Assembly: GCF_003605475.1 (NCBI RefSeq) | Contig: NZ_RAHX01000001.1 | Location: forward strand, 496,001 to 560,000 | Length of the DNA stretch: 64,000 nt | From: Aurantiacibacter aquimixticola | GTDB taxonomy: Bacteria; Pseudomonadota; Alphaproteobacteria; Sphingomonadales; Sphingomonadaceae | Reading direction: 5' to 3' | Shown here: one piece after another, positions 32,935 to 42,352 of the stretch | Numbering within the stretch: position 1 is the stretch's first letter | Layout: each line of letters starts with the position of its first letter | Notes under the pieces: generated by a model | What the model was told of the DNA's origin: nothing | Databases searched by the model: none | What the model saw: the letters and a program-made list of their open reading frames with translations, nothing else | Made by a program: the position numbers and the translations under genes

Positions 32935-33402
32935 ATGCAGAAAGTGCCGATGCTGGCGGAGGGCTACGAAAAGCTGACCGCGGACCTCAAGGCATTGCGC
33001 GCGGAGCGCCCGAAGATCGTCGATGCGATCGAGGAAGCGCGTGCGCATGGCGATCTCTCCGAGAATGCAGAATATCACGCCGCGAAGGAACGGCAGGGCC
33101 AGGTCGAAGCGCAGATTGCCGAGCTGGAAGACAAGACCAGCCGCGCGCAGATCATCGATCCCAAGACGCTATCTGGAGATCGCGTTGTCTTCGGCGCGAC
33201 CGTCACCGTGCTGGACGAGGACGACAAGCCGTTGAAATACCAGATCGTCGGCCAGGCGGAGAGCGATGCCAAGCAGGGGCGTATTTCCTACGAAAGCCCG
33301 CTCGCACGAGCGCTGATCGGAAAGAGCGAAGGCGACGAGGTCGAAGTCACCGTGCCCAGCGGCGACAAGTTCTACCTTATCAAGAAGATCCAGTTCGTCT
33401 GA
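32935..33402 (+). CDS. greA: Transcription elongation factor GreA
   Basis: Rescues backtracked RNA polymerase by stimulating transcript cleavage. The N-terminal coiled coil carries [20 protein letters not shown], with the conserved Asp-Leu-Ser-Glu tip motif and [13 protein letters not shown]; the C-terminal FKBP-like domain has [18 protein letters not shown]. Length 155 residues is normal. GACGGGAAG precedes ATG 32935. Confidence 0.97.
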   Translation: MQKVPMLAEGYEKLTADLKALRAERPKIVDAIEEARAHGDLSENAEYHAAKERQGQVEAQIAELEDKTSRAQIIDPKTLSGDRVVFGATVTVLDEDDKPLKYQIVGQAESDAKQGRISYESPLARALIGKSEGDEVEVTVPSGDKFYLIKKIQFV

Positions 33403-33424
33403 TCGCAGACGAATGTCGGATACG

Positions 33425-33452
33425 AAAAGCCCCGCAGAAGCGGGGCTTTTTT
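33425..33452. terminator. Bidirectional intrinsic terminator between greA and DUF4170 gene
   Basis: AAAAGCCCCGC and GCGGGGCTTTTTT form an 11-bp stem around AGAA; A-run on the left and T-run on the right make it work for greA (rightward) and for the convergent gene (leftward). Confidence 0.9.
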
Positions 33453-33466
33453 GTATCTTTGCTGCG

Positions 33467-33700
33467 TTATTTGCCGGGCAGGCTCGGTTCGAGCAGCTTG
33501 TGCAGGTGGACAATCACATATTTCATTTCCGCATCGTCCACGGTGCGCTGCGCCCAGCCGCGCCATGCCTCTTCGGCCTCGGCGAAGTTGGGGAAGAAGC
33601 CGACCACGTGGATGTCCTTCAGATCCTGAAATTCGACGCTGCGCGGATCGGTGACCCGGCCGCCCATCACGAGGTGCAGCAGCTGTTGATCGTCGGACAT
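33467..33700 (-). CDS. DUF4170 family protein
   Basis: A 77-residue soluble protein that fits DUF4170, a small family of unknown function in alphaproteobacteria. Visible features are LHLVMGGRVTDPRSVEFQDL near the start and VVGFFPNFAEAEEAWRGWAQ, with a C-terminal DAEMKYVIVHLHKLLEP. ATG 33700 is preceded by GAGGGA at good distance; a TTG two codons earlier is less likely. Probably monocistronic. Confidence 0.85.
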   Translation of the reverse strand: MSDDQQLLHLVMGGRVTDPRSVEFQDLKDIHVVGFFPNFAEAEEAWRGWAQRTVDDAEMKYVIVHLHKLLEPSLPGK

Positions 33701-33794
33701 CGGCAAATTCCCTCGGCGTGACTGGAAGCAATTGCGCGCCCTATCGGGAAAGCCGACAGGGCGCGCAAGTGGTTATCGGATCGAAAGGCGCCGC

Positions 33795-34340
33795 TTACTT
33801 GCGACCCAAGGCCCGTGCGATGGCCTTGCCCGTCTCGCGGCGCGCGATGCGGGCGGCATCCGCTGCATCTCCGCCAGTATGTTTCGCGCTGCGCTTGAGC
33901 GAGCGAGCACGATCTCCGGCGGTATCGGCGAGATCTTCAGCCTTGCGGGCACCCGAGCGCCCCAGATCCTGCGCGTCATCCATCAGTTGCGAGGCGAAAC
34001 CGCTAGCGATTTCGGCACCCACGGCGGCCAGGCCGACGGCTTTCGTTCCGCCACGCACTGCGGCTTGGCGCGGACCCTTGAACATGCCGGCGATCAGTAC
34101 GCCGAGAGCGACGCCGCCGACGGCCGATGCGATAGGGTGTTTCTTTACGAAATCGGTGAAAGCCTCGCCAGCATCGGAAGCGACCTCGGTCGCGCGCTCG
34201 GTGTAGGAGCGAGAGCGTGAAGCTTCGCGTTCCTGCGCCGCCGCGATGCGCGCCTTAATTTCCTCGCGCTTTTCCTCGGTGGTCGGTGTCGTCTTGGTGG
34301 TGGGGGTCAGATCTTCGGGTTTCGTTTTCGTATCGCTCAT
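33795..34340 (-). CDS. Small membrane-anchored stress-type protein (DUF883/YqjD-like), gene 4 of cluster
   Basis: A 181-residue protein: a charged, Thr/Glu-rich N-terminus (residues 1-60), one hydrophobic segment near residues 68-87 preceded by FVKKHP, and a helical, Arg/Lys/Ala-rich C-terminal half with repeats of AxDxAR type. The FVxxHP-hydrophobic pattern recalls the C-terminal anchor of ElaB/YqjD proteins, here placed centrally. It overlaps the next upstream gene by four bases (ATGA). Function unknown; last gene in the four-gene leftward cluster. Confidence 0.7.
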   Translation of the reverse strand: MSDTKTKPEDLTPTTKTTPTTEEKREEIKARIAAAQEREASRSRSYTERATEVASDAGEAFTDFVKKHPIASAVGGVALGVLIAGMFKGPRQAAVRGGTKAVGLAAVGAEIASGFASQLMDDAQDLGRSGARKAEDLADTAGDRARSLKRSAKHTGGDAADAARIARRETGKAIARALGRK

Positions 34341-34714
34341 AGCGTATCTCCGGAATGCAATGTGTCTTTGATCGAACGGGCTTTCGCCCTGACTTGTTCC
34401 GCCAGGCCCTGCGGCTCCTCGCCATGCAGCACTCGGTCCAGCGCAGCTTCGATGCGATCGCGGAAAATCCAGGCTGTAACGCCCGCGATCGCGAGCGCGA
34501 ATACGCTGCCTACCGCTCCCGAATTGTCGGAGACGAACTCGTTTGCTTCCTCCGCCAGTCCATCCGCGCCTTCGCGCATGCGAGACATGAGGCGGGAACC
34601 GACGCTCTCCTCTTCGACATCGCCCCGCAGATTGCGGACGTCATTCTCGACCAATCCCTTGGCAAGGTCGCGCATCGCACGATCCGCTTCCAGCTGCGCC
34701 TTCAAATCGGTCAT
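34337..34714 (-). CDS. Small membrane protein of unknown function, gene 3 of cluster
   Basis: A 125-residue protein with an acidic helical N-terminal region (ADRAMRDLAKGLVENDVRNL), one transmembrane segment at about residues 66-85 and a charged amphipathic C-terminal tail (EQVRAKARSIKDTLHS). No named domain recognised; the pattern of a helical cytoplasmic arm plus one membrane helix is shared with its neighbours. Its start and stop overlap the flanking genes by four bases on each side, so all are translated from one message. Confidence 0.7.
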   Translation of the reverse strand: MTDLKAQLEADRAMRDLAKGLVENDVRNLRGDVEEESVGSRLMSRMREGADGLAEEANEFVSDNSGAVGSVFALAIAGVTAWIFRDRIEAALDRVLHGEEPQGLAEQVRAKARSIKDTLHSGDTL

Positions 34715-35166
34715 GTCTCGTCGCTCTCATTCATGGCAGCCGATGCCTCACTGAAATTTCGTGCTGCGCGGCGCGCCAAAAGAAACGCAAAGAGCAGCCA
34801 CGCTAAAACGACAATCGCGGTCGCACCCCACGCAGTCACCAGAGGGGTGAGTGCTATAATCAGGCCGACCGTCAGCCCTATGGTCGCGAGCACACCGCAG
34901 AAAACGGCAACCGCTCCGAACGCGATGCCTTTCTTAACGCGATCGGTCACAAAGCCCGCGCGCGTTTTCTGGTATGTCAGCTCGGCGGAGACGTAAGTGC
35001 GCGCATCGTCGATCAGAGCTTCGATATCGTCGAACAGCGAATGCCTGACCTCTGGGGCTACATCGTCTTCCGCGATAGTCGACGAAGCGTCGTCCGGAGG
35101 ATCAGGCAAACTGACAGTGCCATCGTCCGGCGGCCTCACGGCTGCCGTGTCCTGTGGCGAAGCCAC
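34711..35166 (-). CDS. Phage-holin-superfamily-III/DUF1469-like membrane protein, gene 2 of cluster
   Basis: A 151-residue protein with a Pro/Asp-rich disordered N-terminus (1-40), an amphipathic helix (SLFDDIEALIDDARTYVSAE) followed by a basic stretch, two transmembrane segments (about 82-105 and 110-131), and a short tail. The ALIDDARTYVSAELTYQKTR pattern matches DUF1469 (putative Actinobacterial holin-X, holin superfamily III), a family found in ordinary chromosomes, so it does not indicate a prophage. Overlaps gene 3 by four bases. Confidence 0.75.
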   Translation of the reverse strand: MASPQDTAAVRPPDDGTVSLPDPPDDASSTIAEDDVAPEVRHSLFDDIEALIDDARTYVSAELTYQKTRAGFVTDRVKKGIAFGAVAVFCGVLATIGLTVGLIIALTPLVTAWGATAIVVLAWLLFAFLLARRAARNFSEASAAMNESDET

Positions 35167-35172
35167 CTCGAC

Positions 35173-35730
35173 TTAGCGAAAGAGGCGAGCGAAGAAGAAG
35201 CCGACAACCGCCGCCAGGCCGACAGCAGTCGCCGGGCTTTTACGGATAACTTCCCGGGAATCGTCGGCCAGTTCGTCCAGGCTCTTTTCATCGAGCTTGC
35301 GGGCGTTGTCCTGCAGGCTCTTCGAGGCGCTGCGGGCATAATCGCCATACTTTGCGCCCAACTTCTCATCGAGCGTCGGCGCGTTTTCGTCGATCACGCG
35401 CGACAGGCCGGAAAGCGCTTCGCTGGCCTTGTGCTTGCCTTCATCAGCGAGCTCACGGCCCTTGGTCTTGGCTTCTGCCGACCAGTCTTCGCCGCGATGC
35501 TTGGCTTCGTCGCGATACTGGCTCGCCCGCAGCTTGGCTTCATCACCCAGCGCAGCCGCGCCGGCCTTCGCTTCGTCCAGCGCGGCATTGAAGCGCGACT
35601 TGGCTTCCGCAGTGTTGGGGGAGGGGGGCGAAGCGTCTGTGGTGGCGACCGTCTCGGTCGCGCCGTCCGTCGCCGCGACTGTCGCGGTGGTCGGCTGTTT
35701 CGCTTTGGTGGTGGGCTTCTTGGCGGCCAT
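35173..35730 (-). CDS. DUF883/apolipoprotein-like membrane-anchored protein, gene 1 of cluster
   Basis: A 185-residue protein with a Thr/Ala-rich N-terminal tail, a long Lys/Glu/Ala helical region (residues 45-155) and one C-terminal membrane segment ending VVGFFFARLFR, the anchor pattern of DUF883 (ElaB/YqjD/YgaM) proteins, which in E. coli bind ribosomes at the inner membrane in stationary phase. A similar role is possible but unproven. ATG 35730 opens MAAKKPTTKAKQP; an upstream frame to 35808 would start inside the promoter. First gene of the cluster, 6 bases before gene 2. Confidence 0.75.
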   Translation of the reverse strand: MAAKKPTTKAKQPTTATVAATDGATETVATTDASPPSPNTAEAKSRFNAALDEAKAGAAALGDEAKLRASQYRDEAKHRGEDWSAEAKTKGRELADEGKHKASEALSGLSRVIDENAPTLDEKLGAKYGDYARSASKSLQDNARKLDEKSLDELADDSREVIRKSPATAVGLAAVVGFFFARLFR

Positions 35731-35790
35731 ATCGTTTTCCCTTCTTTGCGAGGGTCGTGTCCCCCGCCTCGTGTCTGTCCACGGTAATGT

Positions 35791-37189
<1,399 letters not shown>

Positions 37190-37200
37190 CGCAGCGGGCT

Positions 37201-37692
37201 TCAGAGCACGCGGCTGCGATATTCGGGAGGCGCCATCCAGCACATCTTCCGCTTGCCGAACCAGCGGTAGCGATTTCGCGCGACCAGCCGGTAGACCGGA
37301 TCGCGAATAGCCCGCGGCACAATGCGGGCAAGGCCGGCCATCTTCCACGGCCAGCCGAGGCCGTACCAGATCGCCAGCACCGCGTCACTGTTCTTCAGCA
37401 CGCGGTCGCCATCGACCAGCAGCAGGGTTTCCGGATCTTGCGGATCGATACCGTGACGCCGAAACAGCGCCGCGCCGACATCGCCCTGCATCGATGCGAG
37501 GTGGAACCGCTCGGCGCGGTCATGGGTCAGGATGAACTCGGCATTGGCGGAGCAGAGCACGCATTCGGCATCGAACAGAATGATCGGTCCGTCCGGCAGC
37601 GCGGACAGTCCGCTTGCGCCCACCGTTCTGCCTGCCGAATATGCGTCCTCGGCCCGTGCCTGTCCCTTACCTGTCCCTTGCCTACCCCTCAT
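37201..37692 (-). CDS. DCC-family (DUF393) thiol-disulfide-type protein
   Basis: A 163-residue protein whose core starts at about residue 35 with ILFDAECVLCSANAEFIL, the CxxC motif of the DUF393/DCC family, followed by FHLASMQGDVG and the ETLLLVDGDRVLKNSDAVL segment; the end FGKRKMCWMAPPEYRSRVL is typical. Function of the family is not settled; a thioredoxin-like redox role is assumed from fold and CxxC. The first ~30 residues are poorly conserved in look, and a GTG about 24 codons in may be the true start. Convergent with eno, 11 bases apart. Confidence 0.85.
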   Translation of the reverse strand: MRGRQGTGKGQARAEDAYSAGRTVGASGLSALPDGPIILFDAECVLCSANAEFILTHDRAERFHLASMQGDVGAALFRRHGIDPQDPETLLLVDGDRVLKNSDAVLAIWYGLGWPWKMAGLARIVPRAIRDPVYRLVARNRYRWFGKRKMCWMAPPEYRSRVL

Positions 37693-37744
37693 GGGACCAT
37701 TTTTCCGCAGTGGGATGGCTGTGCTTCTCTACGCCATGCCATTT

Positions 37745-37764
37745 CGATGTGATCCGATGTGATC
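37745..37764. repeat. Two adjacent copies of CGATGTGATC
   Basis: A 10-bp unit repeated head to tail with no gap, between the ribH stop and the DCC-family gene. Each unit contains the heptamer ATGTGAT, which also makes up the inverted repeat in front of the ribB-type gene. The 10-bp period would put both copies on the same face of the helix, as expected for an operator. Confidence 0.6.
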
Positions 37765-38182
37765 ATGCGAACTGTTCGCGCAGTTCCAGCATCCGGATCG
37801 CCGCCTGCGCCGCTTCGCCGCCCTTGTTCTTCTGCGCGGGATCGGCGCGAACGAGTGCTTGGTCTTCGTTCTCCGTGGTGAGGATGCCGTTGCCAATCGC
37901 GATTCCGTCCATCGTCAGCGCCATGATCGCCCGCGCGCTTTCGCCGGCGACGATCTCGAAATGATAGGTTTCGCCCCGGATCACCACGCCGATGGCGACG
38001 AAGCCGTCATATTGACCATTTTCGGCAGCGAGCGCGATCGCTCCCGGGATCTCCAACGCGCCGGGCACTGTGACGACCTCGGCACTGTGTCCCGCCTTTT
38101 CGAGCGCCGCCTTGGCACCGTCGATCAGCATATCGTTCAAATGCGCGTAGAAGCGCGCTTCCACGATCAGGAAATGGGCCAA
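37763..38182 (-). CDS. ribH: 6,7-dimethyl-8-ribityllumazine synthase
   Basis: Penultimate step of riboflavin synthesis, joining 3,4-dihydroxybutanone phosphate to the ribitylamino-pyrimidine. The core has [53 protein letters not shown] (with the catalytic His) and [15 protein letters not shown]. The best start is a TTG at 38180-38182: GGAG lies seven to eight bases upstream, and the protein then begins at the usual point before HFLIVEARF. No suitable ATG exists there. Length 139 residues. It follows the ribB-type gene by four bases, and GGAG overlaps that gene's stop. Confidence 0.93.
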   Translation of the reverse strand: MAHFLIVEARFYAHLNDMLIDGAKAALEKAGHSAEVVTVPGALEIPGAIALAAENGQYDGFVAIGVVIRGETYHFEIVAGESARAIMALTMDGIAIGNGILTTENEDQALVRADPAQKNKGGEAAQAAIRMLELREQFA

Positions 38183-38186
38183 GTTC

Positions 38187-39437
38187 TTACTCCGGAATGG
38201 GATGGTGGCCGACGATGTTGAGGCCATAGCCCTCGATCGCGACGACATTGGGTTGGGAATTGGTGAGCAGGATCATGTCGTGCACGCCGAGATCGGCAAG
38301 GATTTGCGAACCGATGCCGACATTGCGCAACTCGTCATCGGCAGACCAGTTGCGGCTCGCGCCGACGCGGCCCGTCAGGATGACGATCACGCCTGAGCCG
38401 TAATCGCCCACCGCCTGCATGGCGCGTTGCAACGTGCGCTTGCGCGGGCCCGGCTCACCCAACACATCGTCGAAGACGGAGATCGGATGGACGCGGGCGA
38501 GGGTGGCCTCGCCTTCGGTCACGCGGCCTTTCTGAAGGACATAGGCCTCGTTGTCGGAGACCTTGTTTCGATAAGTCGTCAGCCGCCATTGGCCACCGTA
38601 ATCGCTCTCGAAAGCGCGTTCCTCGCCGCGTTCGACCAGGTGATCGTGCCGCATGCGATAGGCGATCAGGTCGCGTATCGTGCCGATCTTCATGTCGTGC
38701 TTGCGCGCAAAAGCGATCAGATCGTCCAGGCGAGCCATCGACCCGTCATCGTTCATGATTTCGCAGATGACGCCGCTCGGATTGAGGCCAGCCAGCCGTG
38801 AGATATCGACCGCCGCCTCGGTATGCCCGGCGCGCACTAGCACGCCGCCCGGGCGCGCGGTCAGCGGGAAAACATGGCCGGGGGTCACGAGATCGTCCGA
38901 GCCTTTCGCGCTGTCGATGGCCACCGAGATGGTGCGCGCCCGGTCCGCGGCGGAAATACCGGTAGTCACGCCTTCCTTCGCCTCGATCGACGTGGTGAAA
39001 GCGGTCTGCATGCTTTCGCGATTGTTGCGGCTCATCGGCTGCAGGCCAAGCTGCTTCACGCGTTTCTGGTCGAGCGAGAGGCAGATCAGGCCGCGGCCAT
39101 GCGTTGCCATGAAATTGACGGCAGCCGGGGTAGCCATCTGGGCCGGAATGATAAGGTCGCCCTCATTCTCCCGGTCCTCATCGTCGACCAGGATATACAT
39201 GCGACCGTTGCGCGCTTCCTCGATGATCTCCTCGATCCCGACGAGGACGGGGGTATCGTCGTTCTCGGTCAGAAAGCGGTCGAGCTTGCTCAGCGTCTCG
39301 CTCGTCGGATTCCAGTTCGGCTCCGTGCAATCGCGTAGCGTGTTCGCATGAAGACCGGACGCGCGGGCGAGGCCGGCTTTGGTGAGCCTGCCCGAGTCAA
39401 TAATTTCGCGCACCTTGTTAATTGTTGTATCGCTCAT
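38187..39437 (-). CDS. ribB: 3,4-dihydroxy-2-butanone-4-phosphate synthase with N-terminal HTH and degenerate GTP cyclohydrolase II domain
   Basis: Makes the four-carbon riboflavin precursor from ribulose 5-phosphate. Three parts: residues 1-60, a Cro/XRE-like helix-turn-helix ([20 protein letters not shown], then [10 protein letters not shown]); 65-275, the catalytic DHBP synthase with [42 protein letters not shown] shortened here to its GHTEAAVD end, and [15 protein letters not shown]; 285-416, a GTP-cyclohydrolase-II-like domain without the zinc cysteines, hence inactive for that step (RibBX type). ATG 39437 was preferred to 39446. It is translated with ribH. Confidence 0.9.
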   Translation of the reverse strand: MSDTTINKVREIIDSGRLTKAGLARASGLHANTLRDCTEPNWNPTSETLSKLDRFLTENDDTPVLVGIEEIIEEARNGRMYILVDDEDRENEGDLIIPAQMATPAAVNFMATHGRGLICLSLDQKRVKQLGLQPMSRNNRESMQTAFTTSIEAKEGVTTGISAADRARTISVAIDSAKGSDDLVTPGHVFPLTARPGGVLVRAGHTEAAVDISRLAGLNPSGVICEIMNDDGSMARLDDLIAFARKHDMKIGTIRDLIAYRMRHDHLVERGEERAFESDYGGQWRLTTYRNKVSDNEAYVLQKGRVTEGEATLARVHPISVFDDVLGEPGPRKRTLQRAMQAVGDYGSGVIVILTGRVGASRNWSADDELRNVGIGSQILADLGVHDMILLTNSQPNVVAIEGYGLNIVGHHPIPE

Positions 39438-39448
39438 GCGGCTCACAT

Positions 39449-39466
39449 ATCACATCAAAATGTGAT
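39449..39466. promoter_or_regulatory. Perfect inverted repeat in front of the ribB-type gene
   Basis: ATCACAT-CAAA-ATGTGAT, 7-bp arms and 4-base spacer, 12 bases upstream of the chosen start. A further ATCACA occurs at 39481-39486. A repressor bound here would block transcription or translation start. The fused helix-turn-helix domain of the encoded enzyme is an obvious candidate ligand, but this is inference. Confidence 0.6.
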
Positions 39467-39544
39467 CGCAAGGCCATCATATCACACCAGTGTCGCAATA
39501 ATCTCCTTGCCCTCACACCAATCCGACCCCATTGAGGAGAGGCA

Positions 39545-39577
39545 AGGGGCACCTGAGGGACACCTAAGGGGCGCTGA
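39545..39577 (+). repeat. Three 11-bp tandem units upstream of the flavin reductase gene
   Basis: AGGGGCACCTG, AGGGACACCTA and AGGGGCGCTGA follow each other without gaps, ending 31 bases before the start at 39609. The units share AGGG(G/A)C(A/G)C; the period is close to one helical turn. It may be an iterated protein-binding site or a chance purine-rich run. Confidence 0.4.
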
Positions 39578-39608
39578 CGGCCATCTAGAGCATTCGAAAC
39601 ACGCGTTC

Positions 39609-40127
39609 ATGCACATGCCCCAATCCGCCAATCCTGCGCTCATCGAGGCCTTCCGCAATTCCATGCGCCACGTCGCGGCGACGGTCTATGCCGTCACCAC
39701 GAGCCATGAGGGGCATCATTGGGGCATCCTTGCCACTGCGGTCAGCTCCCTCAGTTTTTCCCCGCCGTCGCTACTGGCCTGCATCAATCGCGACGCTTCG
39801 CTGCATGAGCCGATGGCGCAGGCCGAGAAATTTTGCGTGAACGTGCTGGGACTTGGCAATCGCGACGTCGCCGATCATTTCATGGCGTCCGCTGCCGACA
39901 GGTTCGCCGTCGGCGAATGGGAGGAGCATCAGGGCGTGCCCGTCCTCGCCTCTGCGCAGTCCAGCCTGATTTGCGAAGTCGCTGACCGGCATACTTTCGG
40001 CACACACACGATTTTCATCGGCGCCGTACTGGAAGCGAACCATCGGCAGGATGCGACACCGCTGACGTATTTCGATCGCAACTACATCGATATCAGCGAA
40101 GCTCCGCAGCGGGATCGGCGGGGCTAG
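39609..40127 (+). CDS. Flavin reductase family protein (HpaC/DIM6-like)
   Basis: Short FMN/FAD reductase that supplies reduced flavin to a partner enzyme. The 172-residue protein has FRNSMRHVAATVYAVTTSHE, the FMN-binding ATAVSSLSFSPPSLLACINR stretch, KFCVNVLGLGNRDVADHF and the FGTHTIFIGAV strand, covering the whole flavin-reductase domain. ATG 39609 was chosen; 39615 is also possible, while the long upstream frame is antisense to the ribB-type gene. Divergent from the riboflavin genes, which fits flavin-linked control, and overlaps the convergent metallopeptidase by four bases. Confidence 0.9.
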   Translation: MHMPQSANPALIEAFRNSMRHVAATVYAVTTSHEGHHWGILATAVSSLSFSPPSLLACINRDASLHEPMAQAEKFCVNVLGLGNRDVADHFMASAADRFAVGEWEEHQGVPVLASAQSSLICEVADRHTFGTHTIFIGAVLEANHRQDATPLTYFDRNYIDISEAPQRDRRG

Positions 40128-41053
40128 TCCAGAGGGAGCTCGCGCAGCGCCAGCAAATGTCCGGGCCAGGTCGGGCCGGATGCCGTCGGCAGATATATTG
40201 CAATTTCGCGCTCGATAATTTCCGCGCGCCGCTCGCGGCGCGGATGATCGGACCGAAAGGGCAGGCCGCTGGCGAAAGGTTCGCTCGCTCCCGAACGCCA
40301 GAATTGCGCGGCTGCCATCGGATCGAGTCCTGCATTCGCCAGAAGATGGACGGACAGGCGGTCGGCCTCCACTTCCGCCGCGCGAGCAGCGGTTGTGGTT
40401 TCGCCTAACTCGGCTTTTCGCCTGCGGTGGTCGAGAATGGAATGCGCCAGTTCGTGCGCGAAAACGGCGGCGAGTTCTGCATTTGTAAGCGACCTCGCGA
40501 AATCCATGCGTATCTGGATGACCTGCCCATCCGATCGCGCGCGCGGCGTATCGGCGGCGGTGATCTCGACCAGGGCGCGGCATCCCACCGCGGTGTCGAG
40601 ACGATGATCCTGCATTTCCCCGTCGCGTCGTATCCTGAGAGCAAGTGCGGCATCGCCAGGTTGCCGCGCGATTAGATCGAAGGCGGTCTCCCTTAGGTGT
40701 TTACCCGATGCGGCGGTTTGCGGCACCGGCGTGTCGCCGATCGACACGATGGCATCGCCCGGTCGCAGATCGGCTTGGGCCGCTGGAGAGCCAGGTATCA
40801 CGACGAGAATTTCGATTGGTCCATTGGCAAAGCCATCCGACCGTCCCTCGCCGCGATATTGGTCAACGCTGTGCAGGATGATGCCAGGAAGCGGCATGGT
40901 TCTAGCGCAAAGACCCGCATTCGCTTCAAGCATGCGGTCCGCCAAGACGGCCAAGCGAAGATCCTGTGTCGCCAACGCATCCTGCATCGGCGCGGCCTGG
41001 GCGAGCGACACTAAAGGCATGATCGCTACCAGTGTGTTCAGCAAGAACCCCAT
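40124..41053 (-). CDS. Exported PDZ-domain M48-like metallopeptidase
   Basis: A 309-residue exported protein with a hydrophobic leader (residues 1-21). A PDZ domain spans about 75-150 (ILVVIPGSPAAQADLRPGDA). The zinc site is HELAH at 200-204, with EVEAD (227-231) as the third-ligand ExxxD motif of M48 peptidases. The C-terminal part holds FRSDHPRRERRAEII, typical of M48 proteins. PDZ plus M48 recalls BepA/YcaL-type quality-control proteases at the outer membrane, but the substrate is unknown. It lies 305 bases from the DUF11 locus, divergently. Confidence 0.85.
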   Translation of the reverse strand: MGFLLNTLVAIMPLVSLAQAAPMQDALATQDLRLAVLADRMLEANAGLCARTMPLPGIILHSVDQYRGEGRSDGFANGPIEILVVIPGSPAAQADLRPGDAIVSIGDTPVPQTAASGKHLRETAFDLIARQPGDAALALRIRRDGEMQDHRLDTAVGCRALVEITAADTPRARSDGQVIQIRMDFARSLTNAELAAVFAHELAHSILDHRRRKAELGETTTAARAAEVEADRLSVHLLANAGLDPMAAAQFWRSGASEPFASGLPFRSDHPRRERRAEIIEREIAIYLPTASGPTWPGHLLALRELPLD

Positions 41054-41358
41054 GCCAGAGGGATGCCGAGCATCAGCCCGCGGATCAAGCGAATGCAGCA
41101 GGTATGGTCTTGATCTGGACCTTGTCGGACAAGCCGACGCACCTCCTTGATCGTCGGGAGTGGAGCGGCTCTCGATCCCAAAAGCTTAACGGACGATCTC
41201 TGCCGCAGGCCGACACTATAATGAGCTCGCCTCGCGGCGCGCCCGCCTGTGGCTGGGGCAAAAGGTGGTAAACAGGACATATACGAGTGAGCCGTAAAGT
41301 GAGAAATCCGCGAAGCGTTGTTAACCTTTTTAAAAGTAGTTTTCCCTAATCCGCAGTT
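41054..41358. other. 305-base intergenic region upstream of the DUF11 locus
   Basis: Divergent region between the metallopeptidase and the first DUF11 gene. Short open frames on both strands lack start signals and look random. The last 60 bases become AT-rich (TTAACC, then TTTTTAAAAG), as expected for a promoter, but no clear -35/-10 pair was found. Confidence 0.6.
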
Positions 41359-42333
41359 ATGGAAAAACTATACAACCGCTTGGGTCTCGCCTCCGCTTCA
41401 GCGCTTGTGTCATTGATAGCGCTCCCCGCCGCCGCACAGAGCGTCGAGGCCGGGACGATCATCGAGAACACCGCGCGGGCGACTTATACTACCGATGACG
41501 GCGCAGCGACGGTAACTTCCAACACTGTCGAACTCGCCGTGGACGAGTTGCTCGATGTGACGTTGACGTCCCTCGACGGCGCTCCGATTGGAGCGACGCC
41601 GGGCAGCGCCACGCTGACATTCGATTTGACCAATACGGGCAATGGCCCGGAAGCCTTTCGTCTGACGGCAAACCCTTCGGTGGCAGGCAACGACTTCGAC
41701 ACCGTCGTGGATTTCATCGCGGTCGATCGGAACGGCAATGGCGTTTACGACGATGGCATCGATCAAATCCTGACGGGCCCGGAAACGACACAGATTCTGG
41801 CGCAGGATGAGTCTCTCACCGTCTTCGTCGTCGTCGATGTGCCGAATACGGTAACCGACGGCCAGCAAAGCGATGTCGAGCTTCGTGCGGATGCCGTGAC
41901 CGGCACCGGCACACCGGGCACTGTGTTTGCAGGCCAGGGAGTCGACGGAGTCGATGCGGTCACGGGCAATACCAGCGCCGCGGCAACGGCCTTGGGCTCG
42001 CTCATTGCGGGCATAACCACCGTCGAACTCGTGAAGAGCCAGTCCGTCGCCGATCCGTTCGGTGGATCCACCGTCGTTCCTGGATCGACGATCACATACA
42101 CGATTACGGCAACGGTATCGGGCAGCGGCACGGTCAGCGATCTGGCGATTACCGACGCGTTTCCCGCTGGCACGACCTACTCTCCCAGTACGATCACGCT
42201 CGAAGGCGCCCCGTTGACCGATACGGCGGGCGATGACGCGGGCGAAGTGACGGCGAGCGGGATTGTCGTTGAGCTCGGTACGCTTTCAGGCGGGACCACG
42301 CAGGTAACCACCTTCGATGTCGTGGTCGATTAA
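41359..42333 (+). CDS. Exported DUF11-domain protein (DUF11 locus gene 1)
   Basis: A 324-residue exported protein: signal peptide 1-26 ending AAAQ, then IIENTARATYTTDDG, the leader strand shared with genes 3 and 4. Residues ~60-215 form Ig-like beta-sandwich(es) with an EF-hand-like loop DRNGNGVYDDGID (about residue 123), probably a calcium site. Residues 219-324 are a DUF11 domain (VELVKSQSV, VPGSTITYTITATVSGSG, AFPAGTTYSPSTITL) and the protein ends right after the final strand (TTFDVVVD). No membrane anchor or sorting signal other than the signal peptide. Function unknown; likely a surface or periplasmic structural protein. Confidence 0.85.
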   Translation: MEKLYNRLGLASASALVSLIALPAAAQSVEAGTIIENTARATYTTDDGAATVTSNTVELAVDELLDVTLTSLDGAPIGATPGSATLTFDLTNTGNGPEAFRLTANPSVAGNDFDTVVDFIAVDRNGNGVYDDGIDQILTGPETTQILAQDESLTVFVVVDVPNTVTDGQQSDVELRADAVTGTGTPGTVFAGQGVDGVDAVTGNTSAAATALGSLIAGITTVELVKSQSVADPFGGSTVVPGSTITYTITATVSGSGTVSDLAITDAFPAGTTYSPSTITLEGAPLTDTAGDDAGEVTASGIVVELGTLSGGTTQVTTFDVVVD

Positions 42334-42352
42334 TTCTCAAATATTAAAAAAG

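Noticed and set aside
34711..35166. Prophage remnant suggested by the holin-like protein
   Set aside because: DUF1469/holin-X proteins are common chromosomal membrane proteins; no phage structural or lysis gene is nearby.
38187..38590. Active GTP cyclohydrolase II domain in the ribB-type protein
   Set aside because: The zinc-binding cysteines of the cyclohydrolase motif are absent; where family members have Cys, this sequence reads [19 protein letters not shown].
39467..39608. FMN riboswitch before the riboflavin genes
   Set aside because: The purine-rich stretch looked suggestive, but it is on the flavin reductase side and lacks the conserved FMN-aptamer segments.
41038..41280. Short open frames on both strands in the gap before the DUF11 locus
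   Set aside because: No start signal, no hydrophobic or domain pattern, both strands open only by composition.
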